Source: Sphingomonadales bacterium (GTDB lineage Bacteria; Pseudomonadota; Alphaproteobacteria; Sphingomonadales; Sphingomonadaceae). Taken from it: a stretch of DNA of 64,000 bases. Shown here piece by piece: positions 56,684 to 64,000 of the stretch; positions within the stretch are counted from its first letter, which is position 1; each line of letters begins with the position of its first letter. The position numbers and the translations under genes are program-made. The stretch lies in contig JACXVD010000027.1 of NCBI GenBank assembly GCA_014763545.1, positions 1-64,000 of the forward strand. The letters run 5' to 3'. Under the pieces are notes generated by a model. That model searched no databases. It saw only the letters and a list, made by a program, of their open reading frames with translations, and had not been told where the DNA came from.

Positions 56684-58543
56684 ATGCGCAGTTTCGATAT
56701 CATCGTGATCGGCGGCGGCCACGCCGGCGTCGAGGCGGCAGCCGTCGCCGCGCGCATGGGCGCACACGTCGCGCTGGTGAGTTTCGACCTCGATGCGATC
56801 GGCGCGATGAGCTGCAATCCTGCCATCGGCGGGCTGGGGAAGGGCCATCTCGTGCGCGAAGTGGACGCGCTCGATGGATTGATCGGGCGTGCTGCCGATG
56901 CGGCTGCGATCCATTACCGCATGCTCAACCGGTCCAAGGGTAGTGCGGTCTGGGGGCCACGCATCCAGGCCGATCGCCGCTTGTTCAAGGCGGCCATCCA
57001 GCGCGCGCTCGCAGCGCAGGATGGGCTTGAGCTGGTAGAGGGGGAAGCGGCTGCGCTCCGCCTCGCCGGTGAGCGCGTGGTTGGCGTGACCTTGGCCGAC
57101 GGCAGTGCGTTGCAAGGCCAAGCGGTGATCCTGTGCACCGGCACGTTCCTTGGCGGCACCTTGTTCCGCGGCGAGGAGCGTTTCGAGGGCGGGCGTATTG
57201 GGGAAGATTCGGCCCAGCAGCTTGCGGTGCAATTGCGCGCGGCCGACTTGCCGATGGCACGTTTGAAAACGGGTACGCCGCCACGGCTCGATGGGCGGTC
57301 GATCGACTGGTCGCGCCTGGAGGAGCAGCCTTCGGACGTAGAGCAATGGACCATGTCGCCGCTCACGCCGCACCGGGTGAATCCCCAGCTGTTCTGTGCG
57401 ATTACCCGCACGAATGCGCGCAGCCACGCGATCATTCGCGAAAATCTGCACCGTTCGCCGCTGTTTACCGGCGCAATCGATGCGCGCGGGCCGCGCTATT
57501 GCCCTTCGATCGAGGACAAGATCCACCGCTTTGCCGATCGCGACGGGCACCAGGTGTTCCTCGAGCCCGAAGGGCTGGACACAGCGCTGGTATACCCCAA
57601 CGGGATCAGCACTTCGCTGCCCGCCGATGTCCAGCTGGCAATGCTCCGCACGATGGACGGGCTGGAGCGTGTCGAAATGGCAGTGCCCGGCTATGCAGTC
57701 GAATATGATCACATCGATCCACGCGCTTTGACCCCGACGCTCGAACTGCGCACCATTCCCGGACTCTATTGCGCCGGACAGATCAACGGCACCACGGGAT
57801 ATGAGGAGGCGGCTGCGCAAGGGCTGGTCGCAGGGATGCACGCCGCGGCAGTTGTCACCGGCAAGCAGGCGGTGCCGCTCGACCGGGCCAATTCCTACAT
57901 TGCAGTGATGGTGGATGACCTGACGCTCCATGGTGTGAGCGAGCCGTACCGCATGCTGACCGCCCGCGCCGAATACCGCTTGCGCCTGCGCGCGAACAAC
58001 GCCGCGACGCGGCTGACGGCGCTCGGCATCGCAGCTGGCTGCATCGGCCCGGAGCGCAGCGAGTGGCTGGCGCGGCGGGAGGAGGAACGTTCCACGTGGA
58101 ACCGCGCACTGGCGCACGAGGTCGCGGCGACCGAGCTGGCCGATGCCGGGTTGGCGGTGCGGCGCGACGGTGGACGGCGGCCGCTGTCCGAGTGGCTGCG
58201 GTTCGACCAGGTGGACATCGGCGCTCTCGCACCGTGGCTGGCACCGAGCCTCGACCCGCGCAGCGAGCTTGCCCTCGAACTGGCGGAAGACGCGGCCTAT
58301 GCGCCCTATCTGGCGCGCCAGGACGCCGAATTGCGCGATTTGCGGGCGAGCGAGGCCGTTGCGCTCGATCCGCACTTCCCCTTCGCAGAGGTTCCCGGCT
58401 TGTCGAACGAAATGATCGAGCGTCTCGGCGCAGCGCAGCCGCGAAATCTCGCCGCAGCGGGCCGCGTGCCCGGGATAACTCCGGCGGCCCTTGCCGCGCT
58501 GCTGGTGCACGCACGGCGCCGCGAACGGGCGAATGCGGCATGA
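56684..58543 (+). CDS. mnmG: tRNA modification FAD enzyme MnmG
   Basis: MnmG (GidA) is the FAD/NADH partner of MnmE. The 619-residue protein starts [31 protein letters not shown], the FAD-binding dinucleotide motif. It continues with [53 protein letters not shown] and [20 protein letters not shown]. The length is normal. The region after codon 450 carries a parS-like site (58087-58102). Its TGA overlaps the rsmG ATG. Confidence 0.97.
   Translation: MRSFDIIVIGGGHAGVEAAAVAARMGAHVALVSFDLDAIGAMSCNPAIGGLGKGHLVREVDALDGLIGRAADAAAIHYRMLNRSKGSAVWGPRIQADRRLFKAAIQRALAAQDGLELVEGEAAALRLAGERVVGVTLADGSALQGQAVILCTGTFLGGTLFRGEERFEGGRIGEDSAQQLAVQLRAADLPMARLKTGTPPRLDGRSIDWSRLEEQPSDVEQWTMSPLTPHRVNPQLFCAITRTNARSHAIIRENLHRSPLFTGAIDARGPRYCPSIEDKIHRFADRDGHQVFLEPEGLDTALVYPNGISTSLPADVQLAMLRTMDGLERVEMAVPGYAVEYDHIDPRALTPTLELRTIPGLYCAGQINGTTGYEEAAAQGLVAGMHAAAVVTGKQAVPLDRANSYIAVMVDDLTLHGVSEPYRMLTARAEYRLRLRANNAATRLTALGIAAGCIGPERSEWLARREEERSTWNRALAHEVAATELADAGLAVRRDGGRRPLSEWLRFDQVDIGALAPWLAPSLDPRSELALELAEDAAYAPYLARQDAELRDLRASEAVALDPHFPFAEVPGLSNEMIERLGAAQPRNLAAAGRVPGITPAALAALLVHARRRERANAA
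58087..58102. promoter_or_regulatory. parS-like site 3, inside mnmG
   Basis: CGTTCCACGTGGAACC lies in the 3' half of mnmG and encodes RSTWNR in its frame. The inner 14 bases are a perfect palindrome. Confidence 0.85.
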
Positions 58544-59181
58544 TCGCGACCGAGCAGGAGGCCCGGCAGTTCGTCGCCGAGCTATGCGACGCCGGGGCGA
58601 TGGAGCGCCTGGAAGTATTCGTGGCCGCCTTGCGGGAGGAGAACGAACGGCAGAATCTCGTCGCCGCGGCCACGCTCGATATCGCCTGGCAGCGGCACAT
58701 TGCCGATAGTGCGCAATTGCTGGCGCATGTTCCACGTGAAACAGCAGGGCCCTGGCTCGACCTCGGGACGGGGGCAGGGCTGCCTGGGCTGGTCATCGCC
58801 GCCATGCGACCGGATATGCCCGTCAAGCTGGTTGAATCGCGCAAGCGCCGGGTGGAATGGCTCGAAACGATACGAATGCGGTTGAAGCTGCCGCATTGCG
58901 AGGTGATCGGCAGTCGGCTCGAGCTGGTGGAGAGCTTCCCGGCCAGTGTCATTTCGGCACGCGCCTTTGCGCCATTGCCGCGCCTGCTCGACTTGTCCGC
59001 ACGTTTCTCCACAAGCGACACCCTCTGGCTGTTGCCCAAAGGGCGCTCGGCAGCGCAGGAATTGTCCGAATTGCCGAATCGCATGCGCGGCATGTTCCAC
59101 GTGGAACATTCGCAAACCGACGCCGAAGCCGGTATCATCGTCGGCAGGCTGGCTACCAAGGCCGCGAAAGGGAAAGCATGA
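58540..59181 (+). CDS. rsmG: 16S rRNA G527 methyltransferase RsmG
   Basis: RsmG (GidB) methylates guanosine 527 of 16S rRNA with SAM. The 213-residue protein has [23 protein letters not shown], the SAM motif [39 protein letters not shown] and [18 protein letters not shown]. Two parS-like sites fall inside it, encoding VPRET and MFHVEH, so part of its sequence serves DNA segregation. It overlaps mnmG by ATGA and parA by four bases. Confidence 0.95.
   Translation: MIATEQEARQFVAELCDAGAMERLEVFVAALREENERQNLVAAATLDIAWQRHIADSAQLLAHVPRETAGPWLDLGTGAGLPGLVIAAMRPDMPVKLVESRKRRVEWLETIRMRLKLPHCEVIGSRLELVESFPASVISARAFAPLPRLLDLSARFSTSDTLWLLPKGRSAAQELSELPNRMRGMFHVEHSQTDAEAGIIVGRLATKAAKGKA
58728..58743. promoter_or_regulatory. 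parS-like site 4, inside rsmG
   Basis: TGTTCCACGTGAAACA within rsmG, encoding VPRET in frame; 15 of 16 bases fit the parS consensus. Confidence 0.9.
59093..59108. promoter_or_regulatory. parS-like site 5, inside rsmG
   Basis: TGTTCCACGTGGAACA near the 3' end of rsmG, encoding MFHVEH in frame; a perfect palindrome identical to site 1, about 70 bases before parA. Confidence 0.9.
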
Positions 59182-59954
59182 TCCGTATCGCTATCGCGAA
59201 CCAGAAGGGCGGGGTGGGCAAGACGACCACCGCGATCAACATCGCGACTGCCATGGCCGCAACGGGCTGGAAGACGCTGCTGATCGACCTCGATCCACAG
59301 GGTAACGCCTCCACCGGGATGGGAATCGGCAACGATGCGCGCGAATCCTCCAGCTACGATCTGCTGGTGAACGGCGCGACGCTGGCGGAATGCGTGCAGC
59401 CGACGGAAATCCCCGGGCTGGATATCATCCCGGCCACGCAGGATCTCAGCGGGGCGGAGGTCGAGCTCGTTTCGGTCGAGGATCGCACCGACCGCCTGCG
59501 CGCGGCTCTGGCGGGCCATACGGGGCACGATATCTGCTTCATCGACTGCCCGCCCTCGCTTGGCCTGCTGACGCTGAACGCGCTGGGCGCTGCCGACACG
59601 CTGCTGGTGCCGCTGCAGTGCGAATTCTTCGCGCTGGAGGGGCTCAGCCAGCTGCTGCAGACGGTCGAACGGGTTCAGCAGCGCTTCAACCCCGATCTGG
59701 GCATCGTCGGTATCGTTCTGACCATGTTCGACCGGCGCAACCGGCTGACCGACCAGGTGGCCGACGATGTGCGCGATTGCCTGGGCAATCTGGTGTTCGA
59801 ATCGGTGATTCCCCGCAATGTCCGGCTGTCCGAGGCGCCCAGCCACGGGATGCCGGCGTTGGTCTACGATCATCAATGCCCCGGCAGCCGCGCCTATATT
59901 GCGCTGGCCCGCGAATTGATCGCCCGCCTGCCCGAGAAGAGGAAAGCCGCATGA
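59178..59954 (+). CDS. parA: Chromosome partitioning ATPase ParA
   Basis: The 258-residue ParA starts [27 protein letters not shown] with the deviant Walker A KGGVGKTT at residues 10-17. It has LLIDLDPQGNASTGMGI, ICFIDCPPSLGLLTLNALGAAD and VLTMFDRRNRLTDQV. It moves the ParB-parS complex of the origin region to the poles. It lies between rsmG and parB with four-base overlaps on both sides. Confidence 0.97.
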   Translation: MIRIAIANQKGGVGKTTTAINIATAMAATGWKTLLIDLDPQGNASTGMGIGNDARESSSYDLLVNGATLAECVQPTEIPGLDIIPATQDLSGAEVELVSVEDRTDRLRAALAGHTGHDICFIDCPPSLGLLTLNALGAADTLLVPLQCEFFALEGLSQLLQTVERVQQRFNPDLGIVGIVLTMFDRRNRLTDQVADDVRDCLGNLVFESVIPRNVRLSEAPSHGMPALVYDHQCPGSRAYIALARELIARLPEKRKAA

Positions 59955-60925
59955 GCGAGACCACCGACCCGATTCGCTTCTCGGTCCCCACGCGGCCTCA
60001 TGCGGACAAGAAGAAGAAGCTCGGCAAGGGGCTGGGGGCATTGCTCGGCGAGACGCGCCGTGAAGAACCGCTGGTGCGCCAGGATCCGGCAGAGGATGGC
60101 GAGCGTGCCGCGCCGCGCGTGGCCGAAGCGCCGCGAGGGGGGCTGGCCCAGCTCGCCGTCGCCGCGATCGAGCCGCTGCCCGGCCAGCCGCGTACGCATT
60201 TCGACGAGGATGCACTGGCTGAACTCGCCGCATCGATCGCCCAACGCGGGGTGATCCAGCCGGTCATCGTGCGCCCGCTGGCGGGCGGGCGCTACCAGCT
60301 GGTCGCCGGCGAACGGCGCTGGCGAGCGGCGCAGAAGGCACAACTGCATGAAATCCCTGCACTTGTCCGCGAACTGGACGAGCGCGAGGTGATGGCGCTG
60401 GCGCTGATCGAGAACATCCAGCGCGAAGATCTCAACCCGATCGAAGAGGCGCGGGCCTATCACCGCCTCGCCGAAGACGAAGAGCTGACCCAGGCGGAAA
60501 TCGCCAAGATGGTCGACAAATCGCGCAGTCACGTCGCCAATCTGCAGCGATTGCTGACCCTGCCCGAAGACGTCGTCGCGATGGTCGAGCGCGGAACGCT
60601 CACCATGGGCCACGCGCGCGCGCTGATCGGTAATGACAATGCCTCCGAACTCGCCCGGCGGGCGGCCGCGCAGAAACTCTCGGTTCGTGAAGTCGAGAAA
60701 CTCGTCCGCACCGGAGACAAACCGCGTCGAGAGCCGCGCACCGCGCGCAGCCCCGCGAACGATTCGGACATTGCCGCGGTGCAAGCGCATCTCGAGGAGT
60801 TTCTCGGCCTGCAGGTGCGTATTCGCGCCGATGCCGACCCGCGCTCGGGCGAGGTGACGATTCGCTACCGCACGCTCGACCAGCTCGACCTGATCTGCCA
60901 GCGACTAACCGGCGGAGACATCTAA
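59951..60925 (+). CDS. parB: Centromere-binding protein ParB
   Basis: The 324-residue ParB has a basic N-terminal segment (DKKKKLGKGLGALLGE, typical of the ParA-contact region), the CTP-binding core (IEPLPGQPRTHFDEDALAELAASIAQRGVIQPVIVRPL, YQLVAGERRWRAAQ, LIENIQREDLNPIEEARAY), the helix-turn-helix LTQAEIAKMVDKSRSHVANLQRLLTL that reads parS, and a C-terminal dimer domain. The five parS-like sites at 56.6-59.1 kb are its likely loading sites. Confidence 0.97.
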   Translation: MSETTDPIRFSVPTRPHADKKKKLGKGLGALLGETRREEPLVRQDPAEDGERAAPRVAEAPRGGLAQLAVAAIEPLPGQPRTHFDEDALAELAASIAQRGVIQPVIVRPLAGGRYQLVAGERRWRAAQKAQLHEIPALVRELDEREVMALALIENIQREDLNPIEEARAYHRLAEDEELTQAEIAKMVDKSRSHVANLQRLLTLPEDVVAMVERGTLTMGHARALIGNDNASELARRAAAQKLSVREVEKLVRTGDKPRREPRTARSPANDSDIAAVQAHLEEFLGLQVRIRADADPRSGEVTIRYRTLDQLDLICQRLTGGDI

Positions 60926-60991
60926 GTGCCTGCAAACAGACGTTTGTCCTGCCATGTTCGGGTGGAAAGTTAACAAAACACCGTGAAGGCA

Positions 60992-60999
60992 TTAACCAT
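60992..60999 (+). promoter_or_regulatory. CtrA-like half-site before the pilin gene
   Basis: TTAACCAT, identical to the alphaproteobacterial CtrA half-site motif, lies about 130 bases before the DUF4402 ATG, with a TTAAC at 60970-60974. The lack of a second well-placed half-site makes this a weak call. Confidence 0.35.
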
Positions 61000-61034
61000 A
61001 GAAACAAGTAAAGCCTGAACTCCGTAGAACTACA

Positions 61035-61120
61035 TGGTCCCTCCAGAACGGGTCGCTAACCCCGTTCGGCGGGTTACTCGATGGGTCCCGCCAGGGTTTG
61101 AATACGCTTGGAAGGGACCA
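61035..61120 (+). promoter_or_regulatory. Structured mRNA leader of DUF4402 gene
   Basis: TGGTCCCT (61035-61042) is complementary to AGGGACCA (61113-61120), which adjoins the Shine-Dalgarno AGGAC (61119-61123 region) of the gene. A second GGTCCC at 61084-61089 can also pair with the same 61114-61119 segment. Inside, AACGGG/CCCGTT (61047-61052, 61061-61066) and CCCG/CGGG (61061-61064, 61070-61073) are mutually exclusive. This arrangement could switch translation; no known riboswitch class was recognised. Confidence 0.45.
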
Positions 61121-61127
61121 GGACCAC

Positions 61128-61727
61128 ATGACCAATAAATTCCGTTTCGGCGCTGCTGGCGTCGCACTCGCTGCCGCCTTCGCAATGAGCACTGCCGCGC
61201 AGGCTGCCGATTCCGCCACTGCCACCGCCACCGCGGAAGTCGTGCAGGCCCTCACGCTGGTGAAGGACACCGACATGGACTTCGGCAAGGTCGTGGTTGC
61301 CGGTGCCGGCACCGTGGACGTTGCCACCGATGGTTCGGCCACCTGCAGCGCCAACATCACCTGCTACAGCACCACCAGCGCCGCTGACTTCTCGATCACC
61401 ACGGGTTCGATCGGCAAGTCGGTGACCGTCAACCTGCCGACCGGCCCGATCGACCTGATCCGCGCCGGCGCGGTTGACCCGGGCACGGGCTTTGCCGCTG
61501 CCGACAAGATCGAACTCGACGGTTTCGTAACCGACGCGACCTCGAACGACATCCTCGACACCGATGGCGTGACCGTTCTTGGCCAGTATTACACCGTGAC
61601 GCTGGTCGATGATGGTTCCGGCAACGGTTCGGCTGCCTTCAGCATCGGCGGCACGATCACGCTCGACGGCTCGGAAGTCGAAGGCGTCTATTCGAACACC
61701 TTCGACGTTTCGGTGGAATACACCTGA
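61128..61727 (+). CDS. DUF4402 pilin-like secreted protein
   Basis: The 199-residue protein has a signal peptide (RFGAAGVALAAAFAMSTAAQA) and a DUF4402 beta-sandwich: ATATATAEVVQALTLVKDTDMDFGKVVV, two cysteines in ATCSANITCYSTTSA, and a C-terminal strand GVYSNTFDVSVEYT. DUF4402 proteins are candidate fimbrial subunits, encoded with chaperone and usher genes as here. A second pilin is not in view. AGGAC precedes the ATG at 61128. Confidence 0.88.
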   Translation: MTNKFRFGAAGVALAAAFAMSTAAQAADSATATATAEVVQALTLVKDTDMDFGKVVVAGAGTVDVATDGSATCSANITCYSTTSAADFSITTGSIGKSVTVNLPTGPIDLIRAGAVDPGTGFAAADKIELDGFVTDATSNDILDTDGVTVLGQYYTVTLVDDGSGNGSAAFSIGGTITLDGSEVEGVYSNTFDVSVEYT

Positions 61728-61776
61728 TCACAGGCTGATCCACCCGGCCTGACCCTGGCCGGGGAATCCAAGGCGG

Positions 61777-61806
61777 GGGCCGTGTCCGTAAGGGCGCGGC
61801 CCTTTG
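61777..61806 (+). terminator. Weak terminator or attenuator after the pilin gene
   Basis: An 8-bp stem (61777-61784 with 61795-61802, one G-T pair) is followed by CTTTGCC-type weak T run. It may reduce read-through into the chaperone gene, giving more pilin than chaperone. Confidence 0.5.
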
Positions 61807-61831
61807 CCTTATGTGCCGCCGCCGATCATGG

Positions 61832-61848
61832 TTTAGGCGATTTTAACC
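61832..61848 (+). promoter_or_regulatory. CtrA-like box before the chaperone gene
   Basis: TTTA, seven bases, then TTAACC resembles the CtrA consensus TTAA-N7-TTAAC with one mismatch. It is about 75 bases before the chaperone ATG and could drive an internal promoter. Confidence 0.35.
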
Positions 61849-61918
61849 CTGTTTGCCTAAGCATTGCTTCGACGCTGCGTAGTTGCACGTAGCCCGCTGC
61901 AGACAGGATCGCTTCCCC

Positions 61919-62755
61919 ATGAAATTCGACGCAATTCCGCGATTTGCCACACTTGCGGCCGGCGTTGCCGCGCTGGCCACGGCGATCGCCGCGCAGCCCG
62001 CAGCCGCTCAGGGCGATCTGCTGGTCGCGCCGACCCGGGTGATTCTGGACGGTCGCCGCGGCACGGAAGTGATCCTCAGCAACATCGGCAGCGATGAAGC
62101 GACCTATCGCATCGGCCTCGAGCTGCGGCGCATGATGCCCGATGGCAGCCTGGTCGACGTCGACGAAGCCGACGCCAATGTGAAGGAACGCGCTGCGCTC
62201 GATATGGTCCGCTACGCGCCGCGCCGCATTTTGCTGCCCCCGGGGCAGCCGCAGGCTGTGCGCCTCGCCGCCCGGCCGGCCGCCGATCTGCCCGATGGCG
62301 AATACCGCGTGCACATGTCGTTCCGTGCGATTCCCAAGCCGACCCCGGTGACCGAAGCAGCCCAGGCCCAGCAGGGCGTGAGCGTAAGGCTGATCCCCGT
62401 CTATGGCGTGACTATCCCGATCATCGTGCGCCAAGGCAGGATCTCCGCCCAGGTCGCGATCGCCAATCCGAAAATCGTGCAATCTCCCAAGGGCCCGCAG
62501 CTTCACTTGCAACTCACCCGCACCGGCGAAAGCTCGACCTATGGCGAGATCCGGGTAATGGCCCAGGGCAGCAAGGAGCCGATCTACCAGGTGCGCGGCC
62601 TCGCGATTTATCCCGAGGTGACCGATCGCGAAGTGTCCCTGCCGCTGAGTGCCGAACAGGCCGCCGCGATGCATGGCGCGATGCGGATCGAATATCGCGA
62701 AGTGCCTGAAGCCGGCGGCGGACTGATCGCCGCGCTGGATACGTCCATCGGCTGA
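61919..62755 (+). CDS. PapD-like pilus assembly chaperone
   Basis: The 278-residue periplasmic chaperone has a signal peptide (FATLAAGVAALATAIAAQPAAA) and the two-domain PapD-type fold: LLVAPTRVILDGRRGTEVILSNIGSDEATYRIGLELRRMM, VRYAPRRILLPPGQPQAVRLAARP, then the second domain VTIPIIVRQGRISAQVAIANPKIV. A basic residue in the first strand would hold the subunit end. It presumably carries the DUF4402 pilin to the usher encoded next. Confidence 0.88.
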   Translation: MKFDAIPRFATLAAGVAALATAIAAQPAAAQGDLLVAPTRVILDGRRGTEVILSNIGSDEATYRIGLELRRMMPDGSLVDVDEADANVKERAALDMVRYAPRRILLPPGQPQAVRLAARPAADLPDGEYRVHMSFRAIPKPTPVTEAAQAQQGVSVRLIPVYGVTIPIIVRQGRISAQVAIANPKIVQSPKGPQLHLQLTRTGESSTYGEIRVMAQGSKEPIYQVRGLAIYPEVTDREVSLPLSAEQAAAMHGAMRIEYREVPEAGGGLIAALDTSIG

Positions 62756-62786
62756 ACCGGCGCGTTTCCGACAGCGAATCAAGACC

Positions 62787-64000
62787 ATGAACTGGCGTAA
62801 CCGCAAATTGCCCGGCGCCGTCGCGATTATCGCGGCGGCGCTTGGCGTTGTGGCGCCGGTTTCCGCACAGGCGCAGTCGGGGTGGCAGCCGAACGAGGAT
62901 GATTTCCTGCTGCTGCAGTTCACGCTGGGCAAATATCAGTTCAACACCGAAGTGCGCGGATACCAGACCGACAAGGGCGTTTGCCTCGATCTCGCGGACG
63001 TCATACAGTCGCTCGACCTGCCGATCCGGCTCGACAAGAAGTCGCGCCGCGCAACCGGCTGGTTGTTCGCGGAAGACCAGACCTTCACCATCGACCGCGA
63101 AGCCAATACGGTACAAAACGTGAACATTGGCAAGGCGCCGGTCAATAACGAGATTTATGACACGCCCGAAGGCTGGTGCGTCGATTCGAAAGCACTGTCG
63201 CGCTGGTTCGGGATCGACATGAAGCCCGACCTCTACAATTCCGCGATCCGCCTCGACGAACACGCGAAACTGCCGTTTATCGAGGCGCTCGAGCGTAAAA
63301 GTCGCGCCGCGCGACTTCGCAAGCCCAAACAGGCCTTCGACCTCTCCGCCTATCCGACGGCGCAGACCGAATACCGCATGTGGCGCACGCCCTCGGTCGA
63401 CACGATTGTACGGGCCGGGTTCAACGGCGGCACCGGGCAAAGCCGGGCAACGATGCGGTACGAGACCTATGCCTCGGGCGAAATGCTGGGCGCCAGCTAT
63501 TCGGCGCGCCTGGCCTCCGACGATTCGCTGACCCCCCGCTCCTTGCGCTTCACCGCGTTCCGGCAGGATCCCGCCGGTGGCCTGCTCGGCCCGCTCGGCG
63601 CGACCGAGGTTTCCGCGGGCGATGTGGAAATGCCCGCCGGGCAGTTGACCGGGCGGTCGTCGGTCGGGCGCGGAGCCTATATCTCGAACCAGCCGCTCAG
63701 CCGCAACTCGCGCTATTCGACCACCGAATTGCGCGGGACGATGCCGGGCGGCTGGGACGCCGAGCTTTATCGCAACGGCCAGCTCATCGCCTATCAGGGC
63801 GACGGGATCGACGGCCGCTATGAATTCCTCGACATCGCGCTCTATTTCGGGCGCAACGATTTCGAGATCGTCCTCTACGGCCCGCAAGGCCAAGTCCGCC
63901 GCATTCGCGAAAGCGTCCCGGTAGGGACCAATGCGGTCGAACCCGGCAAGACCTATTACTGGGCCGGCTTCCTGCAGGAAGATCGCGACCTGGTGGAGAT
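62787..64000 (+). CDS. Usher-like outer membrane protein, cut by window end
   Basis: The visible ~404 residues start with a signal peptide (MNWRNRKLPGAVAIIAAALGVVAPVSAQA). They include an N-terminal domain with DDFLLLQFTLGKYQFNTEVRGYQTDKGVCLDLADVI, and TVQNVNIGKAPVN, then the barrel with repeated strands: RATMRYETYASGEMLGASYSARLASDDSL, ELRGTMPGGWDAELYRNGQLIAYQGDGIDGRYEFLDI. This pattern is usher-like (fimbrial export pore), as in the alternative chaperone-usher families. The 3' end and plug domain are not in view. Confidence 0.8.
   Translation, partial: MNWRNRKLPGAVAIIAAALGVVAPVSAQAQSGWQPNEDDFLLLQFTLGKYQFNTEVRGYQTDKGVCLDLADVIQSLDLPIRLDKKSRRATGWLFAEDQTFTIDREANTVQNVNIGKAPVNNEIYDTPEGWCVDSKALSRWFGIDMKPDLYNSAIRLDEHAKLPFIEALERKSRAARLRKPKQAFDLSAYPTAQTEYRMWRTPSVDTIVRAGFNGGTGQSRATMRYETYASGEMLGASYSARLASDDSLTPRSLRFTAFRQDPAGGLLGPLGATEVSAGDVEMPAGQLTGRSSVGRGAYISNQPLSRNSRYSTTELRGTMPGGWDAELYRNGQLIAYQGDGIDGRYEFLDIALYFGRNDFEIVLYGPQGQVRRIRESVPVGTNAVEPGKTYYWAGFLQEDRDLVE

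Overview
The window is a GC-rich (roughly mid-60s %) chromosomal segment with tightly packed genes. Many neighbours overlap by 1-4 bases (ATGA, GTGA, TGATG, TAATG junctions). The gene content points to an alphaproteobacterium of the order Sphingomonadales, most likely an Erythrobacteraceae-type organism. The signs are a SUF operon led by an Rrf2 regulator, a ThiS-ThiG fusion, UrcA, a PopZ-type DUF2497 protein, heme A synthase, DUF1491, DUF6489, and the hemE / mnmE-mnmG-rsmG-parA-parB neighbourhood typical of alphaproteobacterial origins. The family-level assignment is inference. I saw no rRNA, tRNA, CRISPR array, insertion sequence or prophage.

Layout. 1-9.4 kb: xseA and purD diverge from overlapping start codons. 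They are followed by a COG4705 membrane protein, a membrane-anchored LuxR-type regulator, a GNAT/proline-dehydrogenase-like pair, adenosine kinase, an EI24 membrane protein with a lipoprotein, and a repetitive acidic protein. 9.4-16.1 kb: the SUF iron-sulfur operon on the minus strand (rrf2-sufB-pemK-DUF559-hypothetical-sufC-sufD-sufS-sufT-sufA) with a palindromic operator in front. 16.1-27.8 kb: a candidate small RNA and operator cluster, pyrD, a gamma-glutamyltransferase, an acyl-CoA synthetase, csbD, thiSG-merC, ctaA-cutA and rplM-rpsI. 27.8-44.3 kb: a metallophosphoesterase/lipid-kinase-like pair, urcA, a LytS/LytTR two-component pair, fumarase, a PCMT-like/TolC/PopZ-like run, an S9 peptidase, ferredoxin, CBS, ErpA and exonuclease III genes, then a SleB-type hydrolase and ptsN. 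44.4-61 kb: the probable replication-origin region. Here hpf, dnaQ, coaE, aroE, maf and ppsR run leftward, and hemE, hemJ, rho, mnmE, mnmG, rsmG, parA and parB mostly run rightward. They diverge from a 327-base gap with DnaA-box-like sites and an AT-rich stretch. Five parS-like sites lie between 56.6 and 59.1 kb, three of them inside coding sequence. 61-64 kb: a DUF4402 pilin-like gene with a structured leader, a PapD-like chaperone and the start of an usher-like gene, cut by the window end.

The main oddity is that two normally essential genes, sufB and rho, have each lost a 3' segment of a few hundred bases. In both cases the remaining 5' part runs open into the next gene (a PemK/MazF toxin-like gene and an AAA-type ATPase gene). 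For sufB the original last 11 codons and stop are still visible in another frame just before pemK, so the lesion is an internal, frame-shifting deletion. Whether these are real lesions or assembly errors cannot be decided from the sequence alone. The pemK gene itself is atypically low in GC, has no visible antitoxin and sits inside the SUF operon.
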